Source: Peromyscus leucopus
Taxonomy: Eukaryota; Chordata; Mammalia; Rodentia; Cricetidae
Assembly: GCF_004664715.2 (NCBI RefSeq)
Contig: NC_051074.1
Location: 14,741,178 to 14,805,177, forward strand
Length of the DNA: 64,000 nucleotides
Direction of reading: 5' to 3'
In this document: positions 1-12,448 of the stretch, piece after piece
Layout of the letters: each line of letters opens with the position of its first letter
Numbering within the stretch: position 1 is the stretch's first letter
Notes under the pieces: model-generated
Databases searched by the model: none
Told to the model about the DNA's origin: nothing
Seen by the model: only the letters and a program-made list of their open reading frames with translations
Position numbers and translations under genes: made by a program

Positions 1-3000
1 ACAACACTTATTGCATATGTCCAGTATTATGCATTGGAAAATTTCTACATTTTTCTCATGATACATTGTTATAGTTGTTTACACTGCACACAACAAGTGA
101 ACCAATATGTACATATTTGGATTAAGAAGAGGATTCCAACAAGACTCACAATTAATTCTCTATTGTAAACTAAACTACTAGTGAAGACATTTAGTTCCTT
201 GGCTTTTTAGGACTGTGAATTGTTGATGAGTTTCTGGAAAAGTATATACAGGTTTCTCTATTGGTCATTCACTGGATAGCTTTAGTAGTACATGCACATC
301 AGGACATACATAAGGCTGAGAAGCATTTGGGTGTCAAAGTTGCATCCCATACTCAGAGAGTTCCAAGATGAGGTGAAGGACAGAGGTGAAAAATTTCAAC
401 AATCTCTTTAGGTAATTTTAATTCTCTCTTCAGTTTGACAATCATCACTTAGCTGAAAGTTTGACTGAAGAAAATACCAGAATTTGGTTTTTCAAATTTC
501 TTTTCACTAAAAACACAGATTAGAAATTGATATAATACCCAGGTCACATTAAACAAATCTTGCTAGCTATAGCAAGAATTCTGGATAGGACATGACAGCT
601 CAAGTTAAGGAGAATAAAGTATAATGGGGAGTTTCTACATTCTTGAGGCTTTGGTTAGGGGACATGGGGGAAAGCTCTACCCTGAGAGGACATCTGAAGA
701 ACTACATCTGTGCTGCATTTCTACAATGATTTTGACAAGCCATTGAACTAAGTTTTATTTTTTACTTCATTGGATTGTGATTAAAAAAATCACACTATAG
801 TTGGATTTTTGGGGGGGATAATTTAAACATTCTGTTTATAATATATTATATAGATTTGTTAATTCCAAAGTTATCTTTCCTCTTTATCGTACATTTTCTT
901 TTTATTGTTACAACCATCAACCCCATGTCACTGAAGTTAATGCAAATATACTCGGCATTTTCATAAATTAAGATTTATTTTTATTAAATTGAGGCTTATA
1001 AAATCTAGACAATAAAACTGTGCAAAGAATTTACTGTTGATCAAAGCATAATATTTTTATGTGATATGTTTCTATTGTTGTCCTGTTTTCTAATTTGTGG
1101 AACAGTATTTTGATTATTGTTTAACTTGAATTTTATTTTATGGATGATTATTCTTAGAGGACAGAGTTTTAATCTGGCCAAGTAGTGACTTGCTTCTCTG
1201 TGTAGTAGACCATGCTCACAGGTGTCCTTTAGGGAAACTCTCTTGGGTCATGGTGACATGAGTAGCTGGTACATTGGAAAGATCACATGAGACCATAGCC
1301 ATGGAAAAGCCAGGCATTCTGGTGCCTGAGAAAAATCCATCTTTTTGAACCAGTCTTCACATTTGCCCTTTACTTGGGGGCATGGCTGTATCTACAGTGC
1401 TTCTGTAAATGTGCTGTTGCTCTTAGTTCCTTTACTGGCCAGATGCCTGTGTCATAGATCCACCATCACCACCGCCACCACTTCTGGTTCTAATTAGCAC
1501 CCCATTTGTCAGCTCCAGCCCTCGGTGAGAACTTGAGTGGTTATAAATACTGAAATGTCTTCTAACCTGTGAAAGTAGTGCTTCCAAAGACAAAGGAAGA
1601 AAACCCAGCAGGCAGGAAGCCTGCATTATTGCTACCTGAGGTGGCCCTTTCTCTGGACAGCTTCAAGCTTTAACATCTGCTCAGAGCACCACATTTATTA
1701 AACTAAATAACAAAATACATTCATCTGTATATAATAGTCTTCCCATGAAATGCAGGATGGGATTTACTTCTTTTTTAAAGAAAGTGAAAGAGTTGACAGA
1801 GTCTTGCATCTGTTTAGTGTCAAGCAAAGTAACCTGGGAAATGAGAGAGGAACTTATCAGGAAAGATATCCCCCTTTGACCGTGCCACGACTATTGCTGT
1901 GGATATGCTTTTGTGTGTTCTCTCTTACAATTTTTAATTACTGGGTTTAATTGTTGGCAGGTGGGTAAGAGTTCTGTTACATGTAATGCTTAATTGTTTA
2001 TCCTTTGCTCTTTGTTAGAGATTGAATGCATTTTAGAATGCATTAGTTTGAAAATGAGACTCAAGAGGTCTGTTGTGGTAATGTGTCCTTTTCCCTGCTA
2101 GAGGACAAAATAAACTCATATTAAAGTTTTAATTCTTGCAAGGTCAGAAACTTTCCTTGCAGGCAGAAATCACATGACTTCCAATGAATATACAGGTCAT
2201 CTACTTAATAAGTTTAATAAATGCAAAACATAGTAGGAAAATGTAGCCATTTTAGGTGTATATGAAAGTCCTTTCTGAGATCAATATAGAGAAAGGGCAT
2301 TATTAAATATTCCAGTTATCCCCTAACTCTTAAAATTCATAATTATGGCCTATAGCTATTTTCTTTTCCTCATTTTTACCTCTCAATTCTCTTAGTCTCG
2401 TCACAATTTCATCTGTACTTTGAACATACCCATTTCCATGCCCAAGACTGTCATTTCTAAAACACTAGCAGGACACAGAGCTCAAAGCTTTGGTTTTCAG
2501 AGAATAGAAAGAACACCAAGAAAGTTGAAGAGGCTTCAGTGGCTTAAGAATAAGTTGGATATAGCCGTGTAAGGAACATCCCATCAAACGTGAAATTCTG
2601 GGGTTAGAAACTAGAGTGTTCACGGTAATGGAGGTAACACTTAGCAGGAGACAAAAGCTAGTGGAAAAGTCTAGAGTCTGCTCATCTAATGGACACCAAG
2701 AAGTAACACAGGTGGTAAAAACTGGAGAAACGATGCCATGAAGATACTGAAGGAACCTTGGAGCGAGGGGAAGACCCTGAGTGAGTCTGGGTCTTCCTGG
2801 TGTTTTCCCATGACAGTCAGCGGTCTAGGGTTGCCACACGTCTCAGCAGACTGTCTGTCATTGGGAGCCTTATGTAATAGCATGTGTGGACAACATACAT
2901 GATTACTAGCTCACCTGTTCAGTCTCTAAGTAACTGATGTAGCATGATCCTTTGCAAAGACACCTAGTCTTGCAAAATGCAACAAAAAATACCGAGTGAT

Positions 3001-3215
3001 AGATTTTGTCATGTTTGACTCTGACAAAAATGTCTTTTATTTGGCCAAGTTAAACAAGAGGTGAAATATGTTGCTTACTATATATAACTTTAATTTTGTT
3101 TTATGAAACCAAAAGGAATATTCCATCTGTTCATCTGTTTGCAGTGAGACGTATAAATTGATGATTGGGATTGCTAAGCTATTGTACAGTTGCTCTTCTG
3201 CTGTATGAATCTGTT
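1..3215. other. Intergenic, no recognised feature
   Basis: AT-rich sequence with frequent stops in all frames. The longest open frames here are about 65 codons and look like chance. I recognise no SINE, LINE, LTR or RNA gene. A G run near 810-817 and short A/T runs are the only local structure. Confidence 0.6.
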
Positions 3216-3243
3216 CCTCTCTCTCTCTCTCTTCTTTCTTTCA
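3216..3243. repeat. Short CT-rich microsatellite
   Basis: A pyrimidine tract of CT dinucleotides passes into CTTT units. Confidence 0.8.
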
Positions 3244-3489
3244 CTAGTCACATTCTTGCATAGGTTGGTCCATTCAGAAAAAGCGCTCAGACCTATTCTT
3301 TGATATCTATTCCTTTGTCTGTACTCTAAAATTCTGTAATTATGTTAATGTAGATAAATATTAAGCATGATAAACTAAATGCTATTCAGAAATCAGCCAT
3401 CCAAAATGCCTTTAGAAATTTAGAAGACAGTTACTACATAAAAATGCATAATATGATTTCGACTTGCATATGTATAAGTGGGTAGTGAC

Positions 3490-3995
3490 TGTCACGTATC
3501 CCACAGCCATTGTCCCCCCATACTGCACCTTAGCACCGCAAACTGTTGTTTTACAACTGCAACTTTGTAACACTTAACCAAAATTTCTTCATTTTTCTAG
3601 TCACCCTGTCTTGGTATCCCCTGTTCTGCTTTCTGTTTATATGAGTTGGAGTTCTTAGAGTCTTCATATAATTGAGATAATATAGACTTAGTTTATATTA
3701 TTCAGCATGTGTCCTCCAGGTTCATTTATGTTCTTGCAAGTGGTAGAATTTCTTTTTCCAAGGACAAACGTTATTACATTGTTTGTGTTTGAATATACAT
3801 GCATACATGCCCCTGTGTGTATGTGCCTGTGGGTCCACATATGTGCATGCATGTGTCCATCATCTCTCGATGGAGGATTTAAATTCTTTCTATTTCTTAG
3901 CCATCTCTAATAGTGCTGCAGTGAGTATGGAGTTGAACTTACTTTCTCTGTACTTGAATTTGAGTTACTTTGTACATATGGTATGCCTGTTATTT
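3490..3995 (-). mobile_element. Ancient L1 3' fragment (L1M-like), antisense
   Basis: The plus strand resembles the antisense 3' end of mammalian-wide L1s. It has the 'GTCCTCCAGGTTCAT..ATGTT' block near 3711, a degenerate 'TCGATGGA' block near 3868 and 'AATAGTGCTGCAGTGA' near 3909. These correspond to the C-terminal ORF2 and 3'-UTR part of old L1 copies. Heavy divergence and internal gaps indicate great age, and no readable ORF2 remains. The strand is well supported; the subfamily is not. Confidence 0.6.
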
Positions 3996-4360
3996 TCCTT
4001 CAAAAGTAAAAGGGGGAAGCTAGCTTAGAATACTTACTATTCAGTAAACAACACTCCTAACTACCACAAAGGGCTTGGAATTCAGGGTTCAAAAGAAATG
4101 GTCCTGGAAATTGTGAAGGTATTGTCCTGCTAAAATTGTTTCTCATTTACTTAAAGCTGTCTGAAGCTCCTCAGATTTCTACCTTATTATTTTTATTGTT
4201 TTCCACTTCCTATGAATCCAGGAATCCTCTTTCTCTCATGTTTTCTGAACTTCCACTGTGGCTTGGTTCATCATCACTAAGCATTCAGAGTCCCATTCAA
4301 CTAAAAATTTATGTTCTTCAATACCAGAAAAACAGAAATATTTCTTCAAGAAATATTTTT

Positions 4361-4507
4361 TGATTTTTCATGACAGAGGTTCTCTGTGTAATAACCCTGG
4401 CTGTCCTGGAACTTGCTTTGTAGACTGGGCTCTCCTCAAACTTACAGAGATCTACCTGCCTCTGCCTCCTGAGTGCTGGGATTAAAGGGGTGCACCACCA
4501 CACCTAG
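4361..4507 (-). mobile_element. B1 SINE
   Basis: Reverse-complement B1 (7SL-derived SINE). It has 'TTCTCTGTGTAA', 'TGTCCTGGAACTTGC', 'CTGCCTCTGCCTCC', 'GAGTGCTGGGATTAAAGG' and 'CACCACCACACC' in the expected order. It is nearly full length with moderate divergence. Confidence 0.93.
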
Positions 4508-5388
4508 ATTCAATTTTTTCCTCTCTAGAACTTCTATTATTTGAGTATGAATTATAGGGTTGCCTACTCTTCCTATAACCGCCTTCCACACACATATCCT
4601 TCCACCATCAATTTAAAAAATTTTTATTACTTGGTGAGGTCTACTTTGCTTAAATTGATTTCATGTATATAATTTTATTTTTCTTCCTAAGACCTACTAG
4701 ACATATCTATTAGACACCAAGATGCTGGGTGGAAACTCTAAACATAGGCATGAGTTTATATTCCATGTACCTTACTCTGGATGGGCTTGGGAGGATGGTT
4801 CCCTGTGGAAACTTCTGGTATGGATGTCTGTAAGTCTTTCATTGTTCAATGTACAGACTCCCAAGACAAGGCTCATGAGTGGAAATCTGGCCTCTGGTGT
4901 CTGGGATTCAGACCTGGGTGAGCCCAGGGTGGGAGTGGGATGTTAACATCATGCTCTTGTTTTCGTGTGTCCAAAGTCCACAGATTCTCATTTCCCTCCT
5001 TGTTAGAATTTCTAGACTGCAGAAAGGGGAGAGTTCAGGGTTAAAAGGAGGGGGGGGGTTTCTAGCTGCTTCTTGTTCAGGTTTTCAATGATTCTTCATT
5101 TCTTACATTCTATATTTTCCTCTTTATAGTTGCAACAAACTAGGGCTTCAGTCCCAGCTTGTTTCTTCATTTCTGAATGTCTGTCTGCTTCTTTCCTGTA
5201 GAGGTATTCTTCCCCTTTGAAACTGATATTTTCTTACTGTTTATGTTTATTTTTACTTATTTTTAGAAATTAAGGTAACGTTTCTTTCCTATGTTTAATA
5301 AAATGGAAAATAAAACCCTATAAAATTGCACAAATACAGAGAAATGTCTATCTTAGTTTGGTTATATAGTATCCACTTAACCTCAAAC

Positions 5389-5390
<2 letters not shown>
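4508..5390. other. Intergenic, nothing recognised
   Basis: No known repeat identified. A run of G at about 5051-5058 is the only simple-sequence feature. Two overlapping frames of about 70 codons at 4722-5091 have no recognisable product. Confidence 0.5.
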
Positions 5391-5442
<52 letters not shown>

Positions 5443-5459
5443 ATCTGTCTGTCTATCTA
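5391..5459. repeat. (TCTA)n microsatellite
   Basis: About thirteen uninterrupted TATC/TCTA tetranucleotides, ending in imperfect TCTG units. The purity suggests it is length-polymorphic. Confidence 0.97.
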
Positions 5460-5869
5460 ATCTATATTTACTGTAAAATGTTACTTAGATGTTGAGTCTC
5501 AAATAATTTATTTCTTAATTACTTTCATGGAAGCAAAGAATGGATTGATGGTGACTAGACACAAGAAACAGAGAGACTAGGGAGGTTGATCAATGGGATC
5601 TAAATTACAGTTAGGTAGGAGCAAATAGTTCCAGAGTTCATCTGAACAGTAGAGCACAATTAATGTACTACAAATTTTAAAGAATTAAAATAATTTTGAA
5701 GAGAAAACTGTTGAAAGAGATACATATTTTACCTGCTTTGAATATCATACCAATGCATACATACAGGAAATATTATATGGTACTCCATTAATATGTACAG
5801 TTTTATAGATGAGGTAAATATTCATTTAGAAAAAGGTGCCAGTACAGATGGCACCATTGCTCAGGATGG

Positions 5870-6055
5870 TGATTCTGGGTAGAAAATAAATCGAACAAAT
5901 GCGTGACCTGGTGAGTGAGCCAACAAGTAGCTATCTTCCATGGTTTCTGCATTCAGGTTCCCGCCTAGCATTCTCTCAATGATGGATTTTTATACGGAAG
6001 TATAAGCTAAGTAATCCTTTTCCTCCTATGACTCCCCAAAAGGAAAAAGAGGCAG
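5870..6055 (+). mobile_element. Possible rodent LTR-type repeat, degenerate 3' part
   Basis: The order 'CATGGTTTCTGCATTCAGGTT', 'CAATGATGGATT', 'GGAAGTATAAGCTAAGTAA' and 'CCTTTTCCTCC' resembles the end of a common rodent MaLR-like repeat with 'GGAAGTGTAAGCCAAATAAA'. No terminal dinucleotides or target duplication could be set, so limits are approximate. Confidence 0.35.
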
Positions 6056-6653
6056 CCCAGGTTTGTTTTAATACACCTCTTAGAAAGCTATGAAATATGA
6101 TTGGTTAATTTAATATAGACAAGCATGCTTGTTTCCAATAACTGACCTGAAAGTTTCCCATAACTCATGGAATAAATAGGTTAGATCAGCATCTGGTATA
6201 AAATTGTCCACAGTATATATTTTACAAATTGTATAAAAACACGTTATTTCTGAAATGAGATTTTAGTTAAAGTGTGTCAATAAGAGCTTACTCTTTGTAT
6301 TTACCTGAAAAAATCCATGTGAGTAATGTTTTTCATTTTCCTTCTTATCTTATGGTACTAAGAAGATTTCTCATCATTGTGACTTTTCTTAATTTTATAA
6401 GTTATGACACATACAAATTAGAATTTTACTGGGTAATTAAAAGGGGAAGAAAAATTAATAAATACCCATAAAGTATCAAATAGTTTAAGTAGGAAGTGTT
6501 CATCTTAAATGAATATAGGACTTTATAAGATGACACCTAAAATTATCATCTGTATGATACACTGGAAAGAGATGTGAACAATGAAAATAGACATTGCTAG
6601 TTTTGTCCAGGGCATTTTTTGTCATGAATATCTTACTAAGGTGTATGTGTGCA

Positions 6654-6654
<1 letters not shown>

Positions 6655-6705
<51 letters not shown>

Positions 6706-6718
6706 TGTGTGTGTGTGA
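6655..6718. repeat. (TG)n microsatellite
   Basis: A long TG tract with one TTTG interruption. It could form Z-DNA and is probably polymorphic. Confidence 0.97.
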
Positions 6719-7344
6719 ATTAGTGATACTTGGGAGATGGAAGCCAATTCAAAGATATAAAAAGAACATATGATTAAAAGAGCTGAAAACTCCTTAAACT
6801 CCACAATTAAGACCAAAATAGCAACCAAAAGATCAACCAGTAACTGAGCTTGGTTCTCTGTGGCATTACCCTTAGTTTACTTGGTTAAAAAGAACTTAAT
6901 ACTTCTCTTGTTGATACAAATGGAAGAATATGAGTGAGAAAAATTTGTTGTTGCTTTTTGCTTTGCTAAGGATAACTCCATGGAGAAAACAATTTGATCT
7001 CTCTTTTTCAGAAACTTTTATCAGTTTTTCTATTCAGTAATGCATCTGCACACACAGGTGTATTGGGCCACTTTGCGATGGACACAGATCAAGTGTTGAT
7101 CTATTTTAGGGAGGAAGAAAAGAGAAGGCAAAAGGCTGGGCTCAGGAAACTCGAAATCCCGCTGCAGTTTTCATGGGAAGGAGGAGACAGCCTGAGATGC
7201 TTCTGTGTGTCCCATGACAGCATGACGCAACTCTGAACAATGATGACAATGAGGCACCTGATAATGCCAGGAGTCATTCACATCAGTTTTCCTGAGTGGC
7301 TGCCATATGCTCAGCTTTACTTGGCTTTCTGCGTGTCTCTCAAG

Positions 7345-7475
7345 TCATGACTGTATTTTCTTATTTCATCCTCATAGTAAATTTGTAGGATGCATATTAT
7401 CATTTCCCCCATTTTCTAAATGACACACTGGAAGAACAGAGTGAATTCACAGACAGTAGTTAACACCATAGTTAA
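7345..7475 (-). mobile_element. MIR SINE remnant
   Basis: The plus strand has 'TTATTTCATCCTCATAGTAA', then 'ATTATCATTTCCCCCATTTT' and 'TAAATGACACACTGGAAGAA'. This matches the antisense MIR core (ATTTAATCCTCACAACAA, then CCCCATTTTACAGATGAGGA). It is old and diverged. Confidence 0.6.
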
Positions 7476-7784
7476 AACAGGCAATGGTAGGGTATGCACA
7501 GACACGGCTATTTTTATGATCATTGAAGAATTTCATGTTCTGTGGCGAATCATCAAGAAGACATTAAACTGTGCTCAGGATTCTTCGGTTCAGAAGACAG
7601 TGTGCTGGGAGGCTGAGAATTGAGAGTATGAAAAATAGGACAACCTGGACTAAAAAGCAAGACTTGGCCTCAAAACCTAAGCCCAAAATAAGCAACCAAG
7701 CAAAGTAAATAAAACAATAAACAATTAAATACAATAACAACAATATACTAAAATGTGGATATATATTCAGACTCCCTTAATTTC

Positions 7785-7848
7785 TTTCTGTCTGTCTGTC
7801 TCTATGTATGTATGTCTTGCTCTCTGTCTCTGTCTCTCTCTCTCTCCT
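7785..7848. repeat. Compound TCTG / TATG / CT microsatellite
   Basis: TCTG units are followed by three TATG units and then CT dinucleotides, all pyrimidine-rich. Confidence 0.9.
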
Positions 7849-8107
7849 TCTTGTCTCACTCTCCTCCATGTTTCTCTTTCCAAGTAGGTTTCCGTGTTTG
7901 ATGTACTATTTGACTTGTAGCTCCTTCTTTCTTACCTGTGGTGGCCTCTACCTACTTTTTCATGGGGGATATATCAAAGATTCCTTATAAATTCCTGAAG
8001 GAATGCATGGAATACTACTTTCCTGAAGGAAAGTATAGAATCCTACATGCATTATGATTTTTTCTGTGCACAATCAACAATTAGGTTTTTATGTTTATTT
8101 GGTTAGT

Positions 8108-8252
8108 TAACTTTTTAAAGCAATGCAGTGTCATGTGGTGCAAATTGGTCTAGCAGTCACTATGTAAAATGTGATGATCATGATTTCCTCAGCCTCCTCC
8201 CTCCACCTTCCAAGTGCTAAGATTATAGACATGTCTCATCATACCTCACACT
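8108..8252 (-). mobile_element. Old B1-type SINE, diverged
   Basis: The late part reads 'CAGCCTCCTCCCTCCACCTT', 'CAAGTGCTAAGATTATAGACA', the reverse complement of a B1/proto-B1 left end. The remainder is poorly preserved. Confidence 0.45.
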
Positions 8253-8668
8253 TTAATTTACTAAGGAATCATAGTAAAATATTAGCATTTATGACTAATA
8301 GTAAAATGGATCAATTATAATAGTATAGTATGATAGATGTTATTTAGAATATATGAATTATTTATTTTTGTAAACTATTTAATATTTTTGGATTGTAGTT
8401 GTCTATGTCCCACTGAAACTGTGAAAATAAAACATATATTTGAGGATACTACTGGATTCTGTACTGCTCATGACTCCTACATGGCAATCCTTTGCTGAAT
8501 CTACTCTTTTGCTGATGCCCTCCTGGTGTTTCTTCTTCTGAGGAACAGTGTTAAGACACCATATATGATCTCTATATGAAGAGTTTTGTCACCAAGACAT
8601 ATTTGGTATCTCAATAATGATGTCCAAGCACTTAGTAAGCATGAAAATGTATTTGCTGAGTAAACCCA

Positions 8669-9048
8669 TGCTGTGGGTTAATGCTCTTGTACACTGTAAA
8701 GATTTTTCACTTGAATTGGCTTAATAAAGCACTGCTTGGTCAGTAACAAGGCAGGAAATATAGATGGGGCAACCAGACTAGGAGAATTCTGAGGAGAGGA
8801 AGGGTTGAGTAGGGAATCACCAGCCAGATGGAGAGTAAGGAAGATAAGAATGCTGTATTGAGAAAAGGTACCATGTCATGTGGCTAAACATAGATAAAAA
8901 TTATGGGTTAATTTAAGTGTAAGCGCTTGTTAGTAATAAGCCTGAGTTACTGGCCAAGCATTTATTTGTAAGTAATATTAAGCCTCTGAGTCAATTATTT
9001 GGCAAGTGGTTTTGGGCTTGGGTTGGACAAAAAAACCCTCCATCTACA
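8669..9048 (+). mobile_element. Solo LTR, cricetid type, with 6-bp target duplication
   Basis: The element begins TG (8669) and ends CTACA (9048). It is flanked by AACCCA at 8663-8668 and AACCGA at 9049-9054, which agree at five of six positions. Inside are 'TTAATAAAGCACTGCTTGGTC', 'AACAAGGCAGGAAATA' and 'GCCAAGCATTTATTTGTAAGTA'. These blocks recur in the LTR at 42979-43462, so the two are relatives. TG..CA ends with a 6-bp duplication are what class II (ERVK-like) endogenous retroviruses leave. No internal viral sequence is present. The family name is not certain. Confidence 0.75.
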
Positions 9049-9054
9049 AACCGA

Positions 9055-10331
9055 CCTTAGTTAACACACCCTATAAACCAACCCTAGTCCAACGGCATTC
9101 TAGAGCTCTGAGAAAATGAATGATTTCCACCAGTTCTGATTTATGTCATAGAATAGATTAGGCAAGGAGAGGAAGTGAACTGATTAATCTTGCCTTCCAT
9201 GTATAGTTAATTTTGATGATGGCTGTTAATCGCTTGCTGCTACTTTGATGGTAATATCAGATATATCTTGCACCTTCATGACTTTAGGCCTTCCTACTAA
9301 TGTTCTAAAAACAAAAAAAAATGAGATATCAAATAATGGCAGATATTTATTTATCTTTCTGTAAAATTCCCTTACCATTTCACTAAGTTTTAAATGTTTA
9401 TAAAGCTCTGGGAAGGTTATACATAAGAAAGGTGGCCACACCTTTGACATTGCCTTACTGTTGTCCTCTGTATTTCATTTGGTCCCCCATGTCAGATGGG
9501 CCCCATGCTCACTGCAGATTCTGCTCTCACAGAGACCTCTAAGAGCCCATGTCCTCTCTATCTTCCATTCTTCCTCCTGCTGACTGTGTTTACATCCTTG
9601 CTTTTTCAGAATCTTCCTCACTTACCTTCATGTAATCCCAACAATGTGATGACTTTTGTACCTTCAACCTGGAGTTGTAACTAATATGTACTTTAATTTG
9701 TTCCCAAATCCCTTTGTCCATCCATTAAATTTCTAGGTATAGTTTGATTTTTAATATTAAAATTCCTTCAAATTTTTAATCTCGTTCCCTAATCCTCAAC
9801 TTTGCCATAATCTCACTTCCTTTTAAAAACTGAAAGAGGCCATCAAGTTTGTCACAGCAATGCTGATCTTCTTTAACCATAAATCCTATCTTTGTTATTA
9901 TCTTTCTTCCTATTTCCTGTCTGTGTGCAGTGGTGATATGCCTTTCCTTCTTTCAGTGGGTGGCTCCAGTTCATTTCTGCCTCAAACCCTCAGTTCACTC
10001 ACCATAATCATAAGGTAGAGCATTGCCATTCCTTCTATCTCTAGACCTTTCTCCTGTAATTTGCAAATTATTTCACCTCTCATGTCCCTTTCACTGTTTA
10101 CAAAAATTTGAAGTTAGAATTGGAAACCATTCTCTCTTCATAATCATATGCTCTGATATTAAGCCATTGTTGAGGTAGCTTTAAGGTTTTGAATATCCTG
10201 AATTTATCTTTTAAATCTGTAGAGGAGAACTGTTTGTCGCCATGGTGTCAACATTGCCTGTTTCTTATTTATACCACCCAAATGTTGGGTCTTGTTGTTG
10301 TTGTTTTTGTTGTCGGTGCTGTTTTGTTTTG
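9055..10331. other. Intergenic, nothing recognised
   Basis: Mostly pyrimidine-rich single-copy sequence on the plus strand around 9480-10100. I recognise no repeat family and see no coding potential beyond short frames. Confidence 0.5.
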
Positions 10332-10483
10332 TTTTTTTTTCAAGACAGGGTTTGTCTGCGTGACTTTGTGCCTTTCCTGGAACTTGCTCTGTAGACGAGG
10401 CTGGCCTCAAACTCACAGAGATCTGCCTGCCTCTGCTTCTCTGAGTGCTGGGATTAAAGGCGTGCGCCACCACTGCCTGGCTG
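10332..10483 (-). mobile_element. B1 SINE, well preserved
   Basis: A full-length reverse-complement B1 from a T run and 'CAAGACAGGGTTTGTCTG' to 'GTGCGCCACCACTGCCTGGC'. The sequence 'GACTTTGTGCCTTTCCTGGAA' is shared with the B1 at 62342. A second T run lies just outside its left end, so flanking T-rich target duplications are likely but cannot be delimited. Confidence 0.95.
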
Positions 10484-11544
10484 TTTTTGTTTTTTTTTTT
10501 TATCATCAGACTCTCCTTACAAGTAGGTAATTGTCACATTATTTCTTCTTGGTGGTATTATACCCTACTATGAGAATCACAAATGAAAACATTGCTTCAG
10601 ATTATGCCTGTAATGCTTAAACCAGGAAAATCTCTGAGCTTCACAACTGGACATTCAAGGTAGCAACCACAATTTCACCTACTTTTCTGATTGTTGTTCT
10701 ACCATATCTTCTTCTCTATAGAAACTAATCTCTTCATCTTATTAAAATAGCAATTATAGTTAGATATATTAAAAATACCTTCTTGGCCTTTACATCAGCT
10801 AAAATGATTGGGAAAAGTTATTTTGGGAAGCTGCCATGATCTGGTTGGTGTTAAAATTCCAAAGCATCTGTGATAAATGCAAAACCAATTAAGCCAGCTC
10901 TGCTTATTTTCAAAGCTCTTTTTCCATTATAGTGAAAACCAATGTCATTAAATTACACATAAAATAATCCTGGCACATTGGTGTGTGGCAGGAAATATAT
11001 GAAGCGGGCAGGGAAGGATTGAGCTTGGCATTGGTAGCACCAAAAGGGAAAAGAACTTTGTGCATAGAAGGACCTCAAGTTGACCCACACATTCAGTTGT
11101 TAAACTCAACTTCATCTTATAACCCCAAACTTCAACTCATTTGAATAGAAGAAGAGTTTACATCAGCTCATTAGAACACTTTTTCTTGGAGGTATGAAGT
11201 AAATGTTTTGCTAGCATTCTTAAAATCATACCAAATTCACCTCCCTAATTTTGGCGGTTACCTTGACATAGAGAAACTTAACTGGGAATATGAGCAAAAC
11301 TTATCTGTAGAACTGTAGTGATTAGTCCTTGGAGGTTGCCTACATCAAAAATTATGTATATTTTCTTTGACTGCCTGATTTCTAAATTATCTGGCAAATT
11401 ATTGTACCGAATGGCACAATACTTGTTCACTACAGTGCTTTCTTCAAGTAGTTACCTTTTGTTGCTTATTTTAACTTAGAACCTACAATTCCCAGAGTAA
11501 GTACTGAGTTTCTTTTTGGTCAGGTGAAGTCCCTTACTCTAGAC
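10484..11544. other. Intergenic, mostly single copy
   Basis: No repeat recognised. The section around 10800-10990 is free of simple sequence and evenly composed, which is compatible with (but not evidence for) a conserved non-coding element. Confidence 0.45.
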
Positions 11545-11722
11545 CAGTGATTCTCAACCTTCCTAATGCTGGGATCCTTTAATACCATTCCCCATGTCGT
11601 GGTGACCCCCTCTACTTCATAACTGTAATGTTGCTATTGTTATGAATTGTAATGTATAGATTTTTGGAGGTAGAAGTTTGCCAAAGGCAAAGGTTGCTTC
11701 TGCAGGGGGTATTGTTCCTCAT
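11545..11722 (+). mobile_element. URR1-like hAT DNA transposon (non-autonomous)
   Basis: The left end 'CAGTGATTCTCAACCTTCC' matches the terminal inverted repeat of rodent URR1 (hAT-Charlie). 'TAATGCTGGGATCCTTTAAT' and 'TTCATAACTGTAATGTTGCTA' follow. The internal short palindrome 'TTTGCCAAAGGCAAA' near 11679 sits where URR1 has its GACCCCAAAGGGGTC palindrome. The right end is decayed. It encodes no protein and would have needed a transposase in trans. Confidence 0.75.
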
Positions 11723-12448
11723 TTCTCCCTATACTTCTGATAATATAGCTATGTCTGACTTCTGATTCCTTGCTGATCACATCATAGATTTTTATGCCTT
11801 GAATTGAACTGTTTGGGATTCTATCCACTTCCCACCTACCTGTTAATTTACTCTATCCTGTAGAAATCCTAAAGTCTCCTCGTTCACCCACCTTTTATGA
11901 TCACCCCAGCAGGGAACTCCCTTCAAGTTATAGAAGCCTTTGGCCTTGGCACTATCCTAACATCCCTAGAACTTGGAAAAAGGAAACACTGTTGCTCTTA
12001 GCATCTTAGCTCTTTGATGGGAAAGAGTATGTGCTCGCACATCTACGTGTTCAAGTGCTTCCAAATACTAGATATTTAATAAATACACTTAGAATGACAT
12101 AACAAAGGGGTCACATTTGTGTCTCATTGGTATTTTAACTAAGAAACCAGAATCTTCAGATTCTTGGACCTGAGTGAATTCCCTTTTTGGTCTTCTTTAA
12201 GCTGCTTTCCTTTTCTCTAAGTCATTCTAAACTTACTGTCTCTGTTTCTGTACATTTCATTAATCTTAAGTGTATCATATTTCTGTTTCAGAATCTTCAG
12301 ATTTATGGGAGGTTGTTAGGAAGATGGCCAACTGCTGCAGATGGGGAATTCTGACAGTGTCTGAACGGTTAGATGGTAGGTAGGACCAGATTAACTTTAA
12401 TACTTTCCCTCACCTTGATCTTTTGTAAATTCTTTTTTTGGGGGCATG
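11723..12448. other. Intergenic, nothing recognised
   Basis: No known repeat or gene seen. Confidence 0.5.

Noticed and set aside
10189..10530. 113- and 100-codon frames on opposite strands
   Set aside because: Both are translations of the B1 at 10332-10483 plus flanking T-rich sequence.
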